A DNA stretch of 64,000 nt from the NCBI RefSeq assembly GCF_018474015.1, contig NZ_JAHCSG010000001.1, positions 1,240,001 to 1,304,000 on the forward strand. Reading direction: 5' to 3'. Origin of the DNA: Williamsia sp. CHRR-6. Its GTDB lineage: Bacteria > Actinomycetota > Actinomycetes > Mycobacteriales > Mycobacteriaceae. Below are positions 23,892 through 34,267 of this stretch, piece after piece (position 1 is the first letter of the stretch; each line of letters opens with the position of its first letter). A program made the position numbers and the translations under genes. A model generated the notes under the pieces. That model did no database searches. It saw only the letters and a program-made list of their open reading frames with translations, and was not told the origin of the DNA.

Positions 23892-26330
23892 ATGACCGTG
23901 CCCACCGAACGCGAGACGATCATCACCTCACCACCCAGCCGACGCAGCGCACTCGCCGGGATGCCTGATGCGCAGGCTCTGGTGGTCGAGTTGGCCGCCG
24001 CCGCAGGCCATCCGAGCGCAGTGGCTGTCGTCGGCGTGGGCGGCAGTGGCAAATCCATCGTGCTGCAGGCCATCGCGCGGGCGCTGGACGACGACGTCAT
24101 GCTGGTCGACGACGCCCACCGGCTCGACGACGAGACCTTACGTGCCACCACCACAGCGGTGACGCGCGGCGAGGTGACCGTCGCGGTGGCCTGCGAGCCG
24201 CGCGATCATCACCCCGCCCTCGACCATCTACTCGCAGCCGTCCGGGGCCGGGGTCGGGTGCTGATGGTCGCACCCCTGACCACCAGCGGCGTGGTGGCTC
24301 GTTCGGGACATCAGATCCTGGCCGCATCGGCCGCCGCCGTCGTCACCGACGTGGCGGGCAACCGCGAGGTGATCGACGCGGTGATCGCCGCGGTGGGTGA
24401 GCGTGCCGATGACGCAACCGATCTCGATGACCTGGTGCGTCGCACCATCAACGGCACCCTGCACCGCCGCATTCGGCGGCTGGATCCGACCGTGCTGGTG
24501 GCCTTGGTGATCGCCGGCACCGGCGCCGGACTGGACATCGACACCGTGGCCCAGACCGCAGCAATCGACACCGACGCCGCCCGACATGCGATCGACGAGG
24601 CCCGCGGCAGCGGAGTCCTCGACGCCGCCGACGCGCTGGTCCCCGCGGCCGCATCCGTACTCGATGCGGTGCTGGGGTCAGCTCGGCGCGCCGAGCTGGA
24701 CCGGATGCTGATCTCGGTGCAACGCGCCCACCGCACCCTGACCGCCGACCGCGCGTTGGCCGCGGCCGAGGCGGGCATGGTCGACGGCGAGCTGGCGCAG
24801 GCGCTGACCGAGTTTGCCGCGGCCGCCCGCGGGCACCGCGCGGTGCTGCTGTGGCAGGCTGCTCGAGCCGCCGGTGCCACCGACGTAGATCGCGCGTTGG
24901 CGAGCGCGGCCCTGGCCGCCGACGAGTTGGAGATCGCCGAACAGGTGGCCGACGAGGCGATGCAGGCGGGTACTCCCGAGCGGGAGGCCATCGGGGTCCA
25001 CATCGCCGCTGCGGTGGCGATGCGGCGCGGGAACTGTTCGCGGGCAGTGCAATTGTTCCGCTGGCTGGGTGTGGATCGGATCGGTGCCGACGCCGCCCGT
25101 GCCGTGGTGGCCGCCATCGCCACCGGCGATCGGCACGCCGCCACCGAGTTCTTGGCCGCCACCGGATCGGCCCCACCGACTGCGGAAAACGCTGCCGCCG
25201 AGCTGATCGCACGGGGCCTGCTGGACTCGGTGGATGCCGCAGCCGGGCCGGCCCTGGGCGCGGTGCTGCGCGCGGTGTCGATGCGCGGCGGGTCACCGAT
25301 GGACCCGGAGGGGGCGCGCGGGGTCGCGGTGGCGATGTGTCTGCACGGTGGGGACCTCGACGGAGCGCGCGCAGTCCTCGACCGCTCCGGCGGTGACGGC
25401 GAAACATCAGCTGTCCAGAATGAGCTGATGCGCGCCTGGGTGGCAATGGCGGCAGGTGACCTCACCGAGGCCGCCGCACGCGCAGGCTCGGTGACGGCCA
25501 CCGTGCAACGCGACGCACTGGTGGCGCACGCATTGACTGTCGGGATCGCCCGGCGCCGTGGGGATTCCGGCGCATTGGCGCAGGCGTGGCGGGACGCGGC
25601 CCCGGTGGTCGCCGAGGCGCAGGCGGATCTGTTCACGCTGCTCGCGTTGGGTGAGTTGTGGTTGGCGGCCATCCGCTGCGACGACGTCGGTCGGATGAGC
25701 CACCTGGTGGCCGATGCCGGTGCGTTGCTGGCCGCCCTCGGTGATCCGCCGTCGTGGGCGGCGGCCTGGCATTGGTACGGCGTGCAGGCGGCGTTGCTGG
25801 CCGACCGACCCGACGACCTGGTCCCCCACGCTCGCGCGCTGGGTGCGGCGGCGGGGGCAAGCTCATATGCGGCGACTCTGGCCCAGGCCGGGCGGGTGTG
25901 GCTGCGGGTACGGCAGGGTGTGGACGCCGACCCACCGGTGAGCGGCGCCGAGATCGATTCCGCTGCGCGCAGTCTCGAACGCGTGGGTCTGGCGTTCGAC
26001 GGTGCCCGGCTGGCCGCCGAGGGCGCTCTGCGCGTCGACGACACTGCTGACGCCACCAGCCTGTTACAGACGGCGCGCTCGATCGGGTCGGCCCCGAGCT
26101 CCGCCGCGAGCGCCACCGGCCTGAACCTTTCCGAACGCGAGTCCGAGGTTGCGCAACAGCTGGTCTTGGGCCTCACCTACCGCGAGATCGGTGCGGTGCT
26201 CTACATCTCGGCCAAAACCGTCGAGCACCATGTTGCCCGCATCCGACGCCGCCTCGACGCCCGGTCCCGCTCGGAACTTCTGTCCATCCTGCGCGCCGCC
26301 GGCTACGGAGACCCCGACCGCACCCCCTGA
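23892..26330 (+). CDS. iniR: Large P-loop ATPase/LuxR regulator, IniR-like
   Basis: 812 residues, close to M. tuberculosis IniR/Rv0339c (832), which activates iniBAC. The N-terminal STAND-type ATPase has Walker A VGVGGSGKSIVLQ near residue 50 and Walker B VMLVDDAHRLDD near 77. A long helical, TPR-like middle is followed by a C-terminal LuxR HTH (LSERESEVAQQLVLGLTYRE, ISAKTVEHHVARIRRRL). The position across from iniB supports a role as iniBAC activator; in mycobacteria the trigger is cell-wall damage, with trehalose reported as ligand. The orthology is inferred from size, architecture and synteny. Confidence 0.72.
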   Translation: MTVPTERETIITSPPSRRSALAGMPDAQALVVELAAAAGHPSAVAVVGVGGSGKSIVLQAIARALDDDVMLVDDAHRLDDETLRATTTAVTRGEVTVAVACEPRDHHPALDHLLAAVRGRGRVLMVAPLTTSGVVARSGHQILAASAAAVVTDVAGNREVIDAVIAAVGERADDATDLDDLVRRTINGTLHRRIRRLDPTVLVALVIAGTGAGLDIDTVAQTAAIDTDAARHAIDEARGSGVLDAADALVPAAASVLDAVLGSARRAELDRMLISVQRAHRTLTADRALAAAEAGMVDGELAQALTEFAAAARGHRAVLLWQAARAAGATDVDRALASAALAADELEIAEQVADEAMQAGTPEREAIGVHIAAAVAMRRGNCSRAVQLFRWLGVDRIGADAARAVVAAIATGDRHAATEFLAATGSAPPTAENAAAELIARGLLDSVDAAAGPALGAVLRAVSMRGGSPMDPEGARGVAVAMCLHGGDLDGARAVLDRSGGDGETSAVQNELMRAWVAMAAGDLTEAAARAGSVTATVQRDALVAHALTVGIARRRGDSGALAQAWRDAAPVVAEAQADLFTLLALGELWLAAIRCDDVGRMSHLVADAGALLAALGDPPSWAAAWHWYGVQAALLADRPDDLVPHARALGAAAGASSYAATLAQAGRVWLRVRQGVDADPPVSGAEIDSAARSLERVGLAFDGARLAAEGALRVDDTADATSLLQTARSIGSAPSSAASATGLNLSERESEVAQQLVLGLTYREIGAVLYISAKTVEHHVARIRRRLDARSRSELLSILRAAGYGDPDRTP

Positions 26331-26341
26331 CCGGAGGTGTA

Positions 26342-26445
26342 CCCCGGCTTAGGCTCTGCCCCGTGGTTTATGACGTCGATGGGCGGGCTGCTGCGTGTGC
26401 CCCGGCTCAGGCGTGCCCCGTGTGCCTACTACGTCGAGTGGGCGG
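26342..26445. repeat. Two direct repeats of ~45 bp after the iniR-like gene
   Basis: Copy 1 (26342-26386) and copy 2 (26400-26445) share CCCCGGCTYAGGC, TGCCCCGTG and ACGTCGAKKGGGCGG in the same order. Copy 2 runs straight into the inverted repeat that ends hspR. This is a non-coding duplication in the convergent gap between iniR-like and hspR genes. Confidence 0.7.
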
Positions 26446-26535
26446 AAACCGTCGTCGAGTGGGCGGCAAAAAGCGCCGCCCACTCGACGACGGTTTCCAC
26501 CCACTCGACGACGGGTTTCCACCCACTCGACTTCA
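26432..26535. repeat. Long inverted repeat built from 21-bp units, abutting hspR
   Basis: Arms of 36 nt (26432-26467 and 26475-26510) with one mismatch and a 7-nt loop. Each arm holds two copies of GTCGAGTGGGCGG linked by AAACC. A further unit, CGACGGGTTTCCACCCACTC, continues to the hspR stop codon at 26533-26535. The stem would be an extremely stable RNA hairpin and probably terminates both converging transcripts. The unit is the same family as the array after iniC. Confidence 0.85.
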
Positions 26536-26955
26536 GGGGCGTTTGCGGCGCGGTTGCCAGACCACCAGGGCGCTGGTCCGGGGCACGGGGACCAGCTCGC
26601 CACCGGTGCGGCGGCGTGCCGCACGCTCGGCAGCAAGTTCGTTTTCCAACTCCCGCACCCGCTGCTGCAGGGCGTCGACGTGATTTGTCAGGTCGATGAT
26701 CCGTTTGATGCCTTCGAGGTTGACGCCCTCGTCTTGGGAGAGCCGCTGCACCTCGCGTAACAGGTCGACGTCGCGTCGCGAGTAGCGCCGTCCCCCACCG
26801 GCCGCCCGCTGCGGACGCACCAGACCCAGCCGGTCGTAGGTCCGCAGGGTTTGCGCGTGCATCCCCGCCAACTCGGCGGCCACCGAGATCACGAACACCT
26901 CGTCGCTGCGCTGGGTGTCGCTGCGGGGGGTGTCGTCGTTGTCGCCGATGGTCAT
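26533..26955 (-). CDS. hspR: HspR, MerR-family repressor of chaperone genes
   Basis: 140 residues from the ATG at 26955, which overlaps the dnaJ stop (TGATG). The MerR-type winged HTH includes FVISVAAELAGMHAQTLRTY and GGGRRYSRRDVDLLREVQRL, followed by a coiled coil (LQQRVRELENELAAERAAR) and a basic tail KRP. HspR binds HAIR sites with DnaK as co-repressor, closing a feedback loop on dnaK and clpB. Both operators are in this window. Confidence 0.96.
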   Translation of the reverse strand: MTIGDNDDTPRSDTQRSDEVFVISVAAELAGMHAQTLRTYDRLGLVRPQRAAGGGRRYSRRDVDLLREVQRLSQDEGVNLEGIKRIIDLTNHVDALQQRVRELENELAAERAARRRTGGELVPVPRTSALVVWQPRRKRP

Positions 26956-28112
26956 CACGCACCCCATCCGGCTCTCGGGTCGAACCCGGCGGCGCGCTCG
27001 GCCTCGGCGTAGTCACGCAACCGGTCCAACGACGTGTGGTCGAGGTTGGTGGGCACCTTCACCCGTACGGTGACCAGCAGGTCACCGGCCCCACCAGCGC
27101 GTTTGGTCACGCCTCGACCCCGCACGCGCAGGGTTCGGCCCTCGGAGGTGTTGGGTGGGATCTTGACCCCGACGGTGCCCTCCAGGGTGGGCACCGACAC
27201 GGTGGCACCCAGCACCAGCTCGGTGAAGCTGACCGGCAACTCGACCTTCAAATCGTTGCCCGACCGGGTGAACACCGGGTCGGGGCGCACGGTGACGGTG
27301 ACGTAGAGGTCGCCCGAGGGTGCGCCACGCAGACCGGCTTCACCCTGCCCAGCCAGCCGGATACGCTGCCCGTCCTCCACCCCCACCGGGATGCGGACGT
27401 TGATGGTGCGGGTTCGCACCGACACCCCGTTGCCTGAGCAGTCGGGACACGGATCATCGATGCGCGAGCCGGTGCCCTGACAGTCCCGGCACGGTTCGCT
27501 GAATCCGAAAGCACCCTGGTTGCGGCTGACCACACCGGCGCCGTTGCAGTTGGGGCACACCCGTGGGCTGGTGCCGGGTTTGGCGCCGCTGCCGTGACAG
27601 GTGGTGCACGGCGCGGGGCTGGTCAGCGACAACGAGCTGGTGGTGCCCCGTGCGGCATCGCGGAAACTCAGCGTGGTGGTCGCCTCGAGATCGTTGCCAC
27701 GCCGGGGACGGCTGGTGGTGCGTGGCGAGCGGTTGAACAACCCGCCGAACAGGTCACCGATGCCGTCGCCGCCACCGGCCCCGCCGAACAGGTCGCCCAC
27801 GTCGAAGCCACCGACGTCTCCGCGACCGGGCGAACCACCGAAACCGTTGGGCGCACCCCGGAATCGGCCACCGGCGAACATGCGGCGGGTTTCGTCGTAC
27901 TCCTTGCGCTTGGCCGGATCCGACAGCACGCTGTGCGCCTCGGACACCCGCTTGAAGCGCTCCTCGGCGGCGGTGTCGCCGGGGTTGGCGTCGGGATGCA
28001 ACTCGCGCGCGAGCTTGCGGTAGGCCTTTTTGATCTCGTCAGGCGTAGCAGTGGAGGAGACGCCGAGGTCGGCGTAGAAATCCTGTTCGAGCCATTCACG
28101 CTGGGGAGCCAT
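26955..28112 (-). CDS. dnaJ: DnaJ co-chaperone (DnaJ1 type)
   Basis: 385 residues. J domain with HPD in [11 protein letters not shown], a Gly/Phe-rich linker, and a zinc domain with four repeats ([32 protein letters not shown]), then the C-terminal substrate domains. It delivers unfolded clients to DnaK and stimulates its ATPase. An AAGGAGGTGA ribosome site precedes the ATG at 28112. The preceding 179-bp gap after grpE holds a tandem repeat. Confidence 0.97.
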   Translation of the reverse strand: MAPQREWLEQDFYADLGVSSTATPDEIKKAYRKLARELHPDANPGDTAAEERFKRVSEAHSVLSDPAKRKEYDETRRMFAGGRFRGAPNGFGGSPGRGDVGGFDVGDLFGGAGGGDGIGDLFGGLFNRSPRTTSRPRRGNDLEATTTLSFRDAARGTTSSLSLTSPAPCTTCHGSGAKPGTSPRVCPNCNGAGVVSRNQGAFGFSEPCRDCQGTGSRIDDPCPDCSGNGVSVRTRTINVRIPVGVEDGQRIRLAGQGEAGLRGAPSGDLYVTVTVRPDPVFTRSGNDLKVELPVSFTELVLGATVSVPTLEGTVGVKIPPNTSEGRTLRVRGRGVTKRAGGAGDLLVTVRVKVPTNLDHTSLDRLRDYAEAERAAGFDPRAGWGA

Positions 28113-28127
28113 CGGGCGTCACCTCCT

Positions 28128-28216
28128 TGGGTGAGTTGAAACCGGGTGAGTCGGGACTGGGTGGGTCCAGACCGGGGTGGGTCGAGACCGGGGTAGGTCG
28201 AGACTGAGTTAGTTGA
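28128..28216. repeat. 16-bp degenerate tandem repeat between grpE and dnaJ
   Basis: About five units of the type GGGGTGGGTCGAGACC stand head to tail, diverging outward. They lie in the untranslated gap of the chaperone operon directly upstream of the dnaJ ribosome site. Possible effect on mRNA stability or spacing; no known motif. Confidence 0.6.
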
Positions 28217-28291
28217 GCCTAGGGGAGTCAGGTGCGAGAAGCCGCGTCGGTGCGCCCGAGTGTGGTCAGGCGCACCGACACGGTGCGTCCG

Positions 28292-28899
28292 CTACGCGTT
28301 CTCGCCGGCGGTGGCCTCGGCAGTGTCGCCCCCGCCGGGCGCGCCGTCGGTGACGGTGACCATGGCGGTACGCAACAGACGGTCGCCGAGGCGATACCCC
28401 TGCCGATACACCGCGCCGATCACCGGGGTGCCGCCGTCGCCGTCGTTCTGCACGGCCTCATGCAGCTCGGGGTCGAACGGATCACCCGGAGCACCAAACG
28501 ACGACACGCCCTGCGCGGACAGCGTCTCGACGATCTTGTCGGCCACCGCACGCAGCGGTCCCGATTCGAGATCGCCGTGCGCGCGGGCCCGGTCGAGGTC
28601 GTCGAGGGTGGGCAGTAGCGCGTTGATCAACGCCGCCTTACCGCTCTCGACCGCCCCAAGACGCTCCCGGTCGGCACGCCGCCGATAGTTGGCGTACTCG
28701 GCCTGCAGGCGTTGCAGATCGGCCAACAGCTCGGCCTCCTTCGCCGACTGTGCGGCGGCCGGATCGACTGAATCCCGTTCAGTCGCAGCCTCGTCGGCTT
28801 CGACTGATGCATCGTGAGCGGTGTCGGCCACCGCCTCCACATTCTCCTCGGTGTCGCCGGGCGTGGCGACGTCCTCGGGCACGCCCGGATCGGCTTGGC

Positions 28900-28903
<4 letters not shown>
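28292..28903 (-). CDS. grpE: GrpE nucleotide exchange factor
   Basis: 203 residues. An acidic disordered N-terminus is followed by the long helix ([20 protein letters not shown]) and the beta-wing domain ([48 protein letters not shown]), all typical of GrpE. It releases ADP from DnaK. It starts with GTG at 28903, overlapping the dnaK stop (GTGA), so it is translationally coupled. Confidence 0.97.
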
Positions 28904-30747
<1,844 letters not shown>

Positions 30748-30830
30748 GTGTTGCCTCCTTGATGGGTCACCGATCAACCTCGGCGACGGGTCGCTGTTGC
30801 CTGTGAGAAACCTCAGCGAGTACCGCTCAA

Positions 30831-30859
30831 CTATTACCGAGTGTCGGGCGGTCCGTCAA
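30831..30859 (-). promoter_or_regulatory. dnaK promoter
   Basis: Minus strand: TTGACG (30854-30859), 17-base spacer, TAATAG (30831-30836). It lies directly downstream of the HAIR operator, about 80 nt before the dnaK ATG. The -10 is a weak match. Confidence 0.5.
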
Positions 30860-30863
30860 CTCA

Positions 30864-30884
30864 ATTGAGTCTGCTTCGCTCAAG
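30864..30884. promoter_or_regulatory. HAIR operator of dnaK
   Basis: ATTGAGT, seven bases, GCTCAAG. On the minus strand this is CTTGAGC-N7-ACTCAAT, and ACTCAATTGAGT gives an additional facing half site that touches the -35 box. HspR bound here would block the dnaK promoter. Confidence 0.85.
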
Positions 30885-30945
30885 TCCGTCGAAGTGGTCA
30901 ACGGAGGGTCGGCCCAGAATGTTCCCGACCGGGTGCCTGCGGGGA

Positions 30946-30951
30946 TACCCT
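30946..30951 (+). promoter_or_regulatory. -10 box TACCCT, leaderless start for the 30959 gene
   Basis: TACCCT followed by seven bases and then the GTG start; no ribosome site. Same geometry as the boxes at 12342, 31740, 32830 and 63436. Confidence 0.45.
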
Positions 30952-30958
30952 GCCGGGC

Positions 30959-31714
30959 GTGTGGGAGACCCTGACGCCGACCCGACGCGCCCAGATCGCC
31001 GCGCTCACCGCGCTCAGTGGCGCGTGCGCGGTCGCGTTCGTCGTGGCCCCCGGACTGCTGGCCGGGTCGCGCCCGCACAGCAGCGCCGCACTGACCGGGG
31101 CCACCGGCGATGCCATCGCCGGCTACGTCGCTGGCGGCCGATCGACGCTGTCTGCCGACCTCTCGGATCTGGTGGACTACTGGCAGCGATATCACCTGAT
31201 CAAGGCCGGGTGTGCCGGGCTGGCACTGATCGCCGCAGCCGGCATCGTGGTCATGCTGTGGCGTGCGCGCCGGGCGGGCGATGCCACCCGCACAAGCGGT
31301 GCCGGTCTCATCGCCGCAGCGGTGTTCGCCGCCGTCGCGACGGTACTGCTGATGGCCAACGTGCAGGGCGCCCTCGCGCCGCTGGCCTCACTGTTGTCGA
31401 TGCTGCCCATGTCTGATCCCACCGTGACCGGCACGGTGGTGCGGCTGCGAGCCGAGTTGACCGGAGCCACCCCTTCGGCGCCGCTGTCGGTGCTGATCGA
31501 CGATTTCGCCCGCTATCACCTGGTGTTGGCGATCGCAGCCGCCGTGGTCGCGCTTGCCCTGGGTGTGATCGCTCTGCGCGTGTGGCGCCACGCCCGGCTG
31601 CTGGCAGTGGTGCCATCACTGCTGGGCGCGAGCACCGTCGTGCTGGTGATCGCCAACGTTGGCACCGCCGCCCACCCCGCACCGGCGCTGTTGGGCTTCC
31701 TCACCGGCGGCTGA
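30959..31714 (+). CDS. Four-TM membrane protein of unknown function
   Basis: 251 residues from GTG 30959. Hydrophobic segments at ALTALSGACAVAFVVAPGLL, IKAGCAGLALIAAAGIVVML, AAAVFAAVATVLLMANV, and two near the C-terminus. The sequence is an internal duplication: each half has an extracellular loop ending in a YWQRYHLIKAG- or FARYHLVLAI-type segment before a helix and a cytoplasmic WR(A/H)AR. It is possibly exposed to the outside through two ~70-residue loops. Divergent from dnaK. Function unknown. Confidence 0.65.
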   Translation: MWETLTPTRRAQIAALTALSGACAVAFVVAPGLLAGSRPHSSAALTGATGDAIAGYVAGGRSTLSADLSDLVDYWQRYHLIKAGCAGLALIAAAGIVVMLWRARRAGDATRTSGAGLIAAAVFAAVATVLLMANVQGALAPLASLLSMLPMSDPTVTGTVVRLRAELTGATPSAPLSVLIDDFARYHLVLAIAAAVVALALGVIALRVWRHARLLAVVPSLLGASTVVLVIANVGTAAHPAPALLGFLTGG

Positions 31715-31739
31715 TCCCGACAAATCGCCACACACGCCC

Positions 31740-31745
31740 TAGCAT
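31740..31745 (+). promoter_or_regulatory. -10 box TAGCAT, leaderless start for the esterase
   Basis: TAGCAT followed by six bases and GTG (31752) or nine bases and ATG (31755); no ribosome site. Confidence 0.45.
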
Positions 31746-31751
31746 CTGTCG

Positions 31752-32723
31752 GTGATGACCATCTCGAAGGCATTCGTGGCACGGTGCGCGACGATCCTGA
31801 ACACCCCGCTTCGCACGCGCACCACGGTGATCATCTCGACGGTGGTGATCGTGACCGCTGTGATGGTCGGATCGATTGCGCTGCACCAGCATCGAACCGA
31901 CCGCACCGACGCGCCGCGCCCGGTGGCCCAGGTGCGCGACCCGGCGCCGGCACCGAGCGTCCGCCGATTCGACTACCTGCCGGGCGGCGATCGCACACAG
32001 GACTACGGCGACCTGTACCTGCCCGCGGGCGAGCACCGAGCCCGGTCGGTGCCGTTGGTGGTGCTGATCCACGGTGGCGGGTGGACCGCGCGGTTCGGCG
32101 CTGACACCGTGGAGCAGATGTCGCGAGTGCTGGCCGCACGAGGCCGGGCGGTGTTCACCATCGAGTACCGGCGGATCGGGTCGGGCGGTGGCTGGCCGAC
32201 CACCTTCTCCGATGTGGCGGCCGCACTGAACTATGTGCCCACCCTGGGCCGCGAGGAACCAGCCGTGAACATCGACGACGCGGTGGTGGTCGGCCACTCG
32301 GCCGGCGCGCAACTGGCCGTCTGGGCCGCCACCCGCAACAGCAGCTCGGTGGGTCCGGCGCCCACCTGGCGCCCCGCGCGGGTCGTCTCGCTGGCCGGAC
32401 CGCTGGACATGACGGTGGCCGCGAACTCCGGCGACAGCCGCGTGACCCGAGTTTTCGGCGGCAGCCCGACCCAGGTGCCTGAGCGCTACCGCGCAGTCGA
32501 TCCCGCCCAGAACCTCGATCCGGGAATCCCGATCACGGTGGTGCACGGAACCGCCGACACCGTGGTCAGCCCCTCCCAGGCCACCACGTTCACCGCCGCG
32601 GCACGGGCCGCCGGCGTCCCGGTCACGCTGGTGTTGCTACGCGGTCGAAGTCACTCCGCACTGGTGACGGTCGGGTCAGGTGCGTTCAGCGACGTCCTCG
32701 ACGTCATCCTCGGCGCACGCTGA
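31752..32723 (+). CDS. Membrane-anchored alpha/beta-hydrolase (esterase)
   Basis: 323 residues. An N-terminal signal anchor (VIISTVVIVTAVMVGSIAL) is followed by a carboxylesterase/hormone-sensitive-lipase type fold. The oxyanion HGGGW is near residue 108 and the nucleophile GHSAG near 181. The acid is in HGTADTVVSP and the His in GRSHSALV, so the triad appears complete. It probably hydrolyses small or lipid esters outside the membrane. Start GTG 31752 or ATG 31755. A small hairpin follows the stop. Confidence 0.8.
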   Translation: MMTISKAFVARCATILNTPLRTRTTVIISTVVIVTAVMVGSIALHQHRTDRTDAPRPVAQVRDPAPAPSVRRFDYLPGGDRTQDYGDLYLPAGEHRARSVPLVVLIHGGGWTARFGADTVEQMSRVLAARGRAVFTIEYRRIGSGGGWPTTFSDVAAALNYVPTLGREEPAVNIDDAVVVGHSAGAQLAVWAATRNSSSVGPAPTWRPARVVSLAGPLDMTVAANSGDSRVTRVFGGSPTQVPERYRAVDPAQNLDPGIPITVVHGTADTVVSPSQATTFTAAARAAGVPVTLVLLRGRSHSALVTVGSGAFSDVLDVILGAR

Positions 32724-32734
32724 ACCAACGGTCT

Positions 32735-32747
32735 GGGCTCAGAGCCC
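32735..32747. terminator. Short hairpin after the esterase gene
   Basis: GGGCT-CAG-AGCCC, 12 bp after the stop codon; no U-tract. Weak. Confidence 0.3.
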
Positions 32748-32829
32748 TGACAGTGCGCTCACAGCACACTCCCAGGTTGGTTACGCATGCTCATCACATG
32801 CGTCCACCAGGTAATTTCCTTTCCGCTGG

Positions 32830-32835
32830 TAGCGT
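32830..32835 (+). promoter_or_regulatory. -10 box TAGCGT for the acyltransferase transcript
   Basis: TAGCGT followed by seven bases and a GTG at 32843 that opens a 9-codon frame. The transcript would be leaderless for that small frame and not for the acyltransferase. Confidence 0.45.
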
Positions 32836-32842
32836 CCGGGCC

Positions 32843-32872
32843 GTGTTCGCGCCAGCCGAGGTGGTCCGATGA
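32843..32872 (+). CDS. Nine-codon leaderless upstream ORF coupled to the acyltransferase
   Basis: GTG TTC GCG CCA GCC GAG GTG GTC CGA TGA. The frame encodes VFAPAEVVR, and its stop overlaps the acyltransferase start as ATGA. It contains GAGG, which would also serve as ribosome site for the acyltransferase. A leaderless ribosome could translate it and reinitiate. It is too small for homology evidence. Confidence 0.4.
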   Translation: MFAPAEVVR

Positions 32873-34041
32873 CAGCCGCCCTCACCACAGCGCCCATCCT
32901 CACGACCACTACGCGCACGCGACGGGCACATCTACATCAGCTCGACTTCGTACGCGGCAGCACCTTCCTGATGGTCATCCTGCTGCACACCCTCACCAAC
33001 ACCAACGACGAGCAGACCAGCGTGCTCACCAACGGGTTGGGCATGTGGGGACACTTCACGCGCAACGCGTTCTTCTTCCTCACCGGCTTCGTGCTGATGT
33101 TCGGCACCTACGACAAGCCCGACTTCTCGGTGCGTTCGTTCTATGCGCGCCGACTCAAGTTGGTGGTGATCCCCTACCTGGTGTGGTCGGTGGCCTACTG
33201 GGCCTACGCGGTCATCGCCGCCGACGGCCCCAGCGCACTGCCGTACTCGCTGCACTCGCTGTCCGAATCGTTGACGTGGGGAACCGCAGGTTTCCACCTC
33301 TACTTCATCTTCGTCATCGTGCAGTTCTATCTGCTGTTCCCGCTGATCCGGATCCTGCTGCGCGCCACACGAAATCACCACATGGCCCTGGTGGCGGTCA
33401 GCTTGGCAGTACAACTTGTCACCCTCTACGTGTTCACCCAGACCACCCCGCCGGCCGGAACCTGGTTGGCCACCAACTGGTGGCATGCCTACGCCACGTT
33501 CCTGCCGTATCAATTCTTCGTCATCGCCGGTGCAGTGGCCGCAGTCCATCGCGATCGTTTCGACGCGATGATCCGAGGACGCGGTGGGCTCATCGTCGCC
33601 GGGCTCATCCTGGCCGGCGCCTTCGCCGTCGGGGCGTTCATCTACGAGATCAACTCGGGGACAAAGCCGATCGACGCCAGTTCGGCGCTCAACCCTTGCC
33701 TGCAGCCGCTGATCATCATGCTGATCGTGTCGATCTATGCCGCAGCACTGTGGTGGTCGGATCGGCGCGAACGCACCCCGCGGTTCAACGCAGTCGTCGA
33801 CTACGCGTCCAACCGCTCGTTCGCGATCTTCCTGTCCCACGTGCTGGTGCTGCAGTTGCTGGTCCTGCCGCGCGGGACCGGGCCTGCCCACGGGTGGTTC
33901 CAACAGCACCTCGGTGCCCCCTGGGCGACACTGGTGGTCTATCTGCTGACCGTCATCGGCACCCTCGGGCTGGCCGAGCTGTTGCGCCGCTCCCCTGGCG
34001 CGCTATACCTGACCGGACGGCCGCGGGTCCGCCGTTGCTGA
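32869..34041 (+). CDS. Acyltransferase family 3 integral membrane protein
   Basis: 390 residues, about ten TM helices. The family signature is visible: HLHQLDFVRGSTFLMVILLH with the catalytic-type His after TM1, then RNAFFFLTGFVLMFG and RSFYARRLKLVVIPYLVWS. Such proteins O-acylate (often O-acetylate) surface polysaccharides or lipids. The C-terminus RRC and the stop codon lie within the 79-bp repeat copy B, so the element defines the 3' end. Translation starts in an ATGA overlap with a 9-codon leaderless ORF. Confidence 0.85.
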   Translation: MTAALTTAPILTTTTRTRRAHLHQLDFVRGSTFLMVILLHTLTNTNDEQTSVLTNGLGMWGHFTRNAFFFLTGFVLMFGTYDKPDFSVRSFYARRLKLVVIPYLVWSVAYWAYAVIAADGPSALPYSLHSLSESLTWGTAGFHLYFIFVIVQFYLLFPLIRILLRATRNHHMALVAVSLAVQLVTLYVFTQTTPPAGTWLATNWWHAYATFLPYQFFVIAGAVAAVHRDRFDAMIRGRGGLIVAGLILAGAFAVGAFIYEINSGTKPIDASSALNPCLQPLIIMLIVSIYAAALWWSDRRERTPRFNAVVDYASNRSFAIFLSHVLVLQLLVLPRGTGPAHGWFQQHLGAPWATLVVYLLTVIGTLGLAELLRRSPGALYLTGRPRVRRC

Positions 34042-34112
34042 AAACGCCATCGTGGCACCTGATGGAGGGGAATGTTCCCTCGACCGGTGCCTACCGCGAA
34101 GATTTCAGCAGC
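34034..34112. repeat. 79-bp nested inverted repeat, copy B
   Basis: Outer arms GTTGCTGAAA (34034-34043) and TTTCAGCAGC (34103-34112); middle arms GGCACC/GGTGCC; inner stem GAGGG..CCCTC. Same length as copy A (12936-13014) and gaplessly alignable. The acyltransferase stop codon (34039-34041) lies in the left arm. The middle stem has changed in both arms relative to copy A while staying paired, which hints at selection on structure. Confidence 0.8.
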
Positions 34113-34267
34113 AGAGCCGGCCGGGTCGGCAGGGGTGAAACAGCTCACCCACCTGTGTGGTTAGGCTGACCTTCACTGCGCGAAGCGGGTGGTAAGTCGT
34201 ACCGTTTAAGTCATTACTGACCGGGTGCGACATGCCGATGCACCCCGTTGAGAAAGGCTGGTACGCC

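Noticed and set aside
24311-26176. 621-codon minus-strand frame opposite the LuxR regulator
   Set aside because: Ala/Ser/Arg-rich shadow with no recognisable motif; the plus-strand frame has Walker A and HTH motifs.
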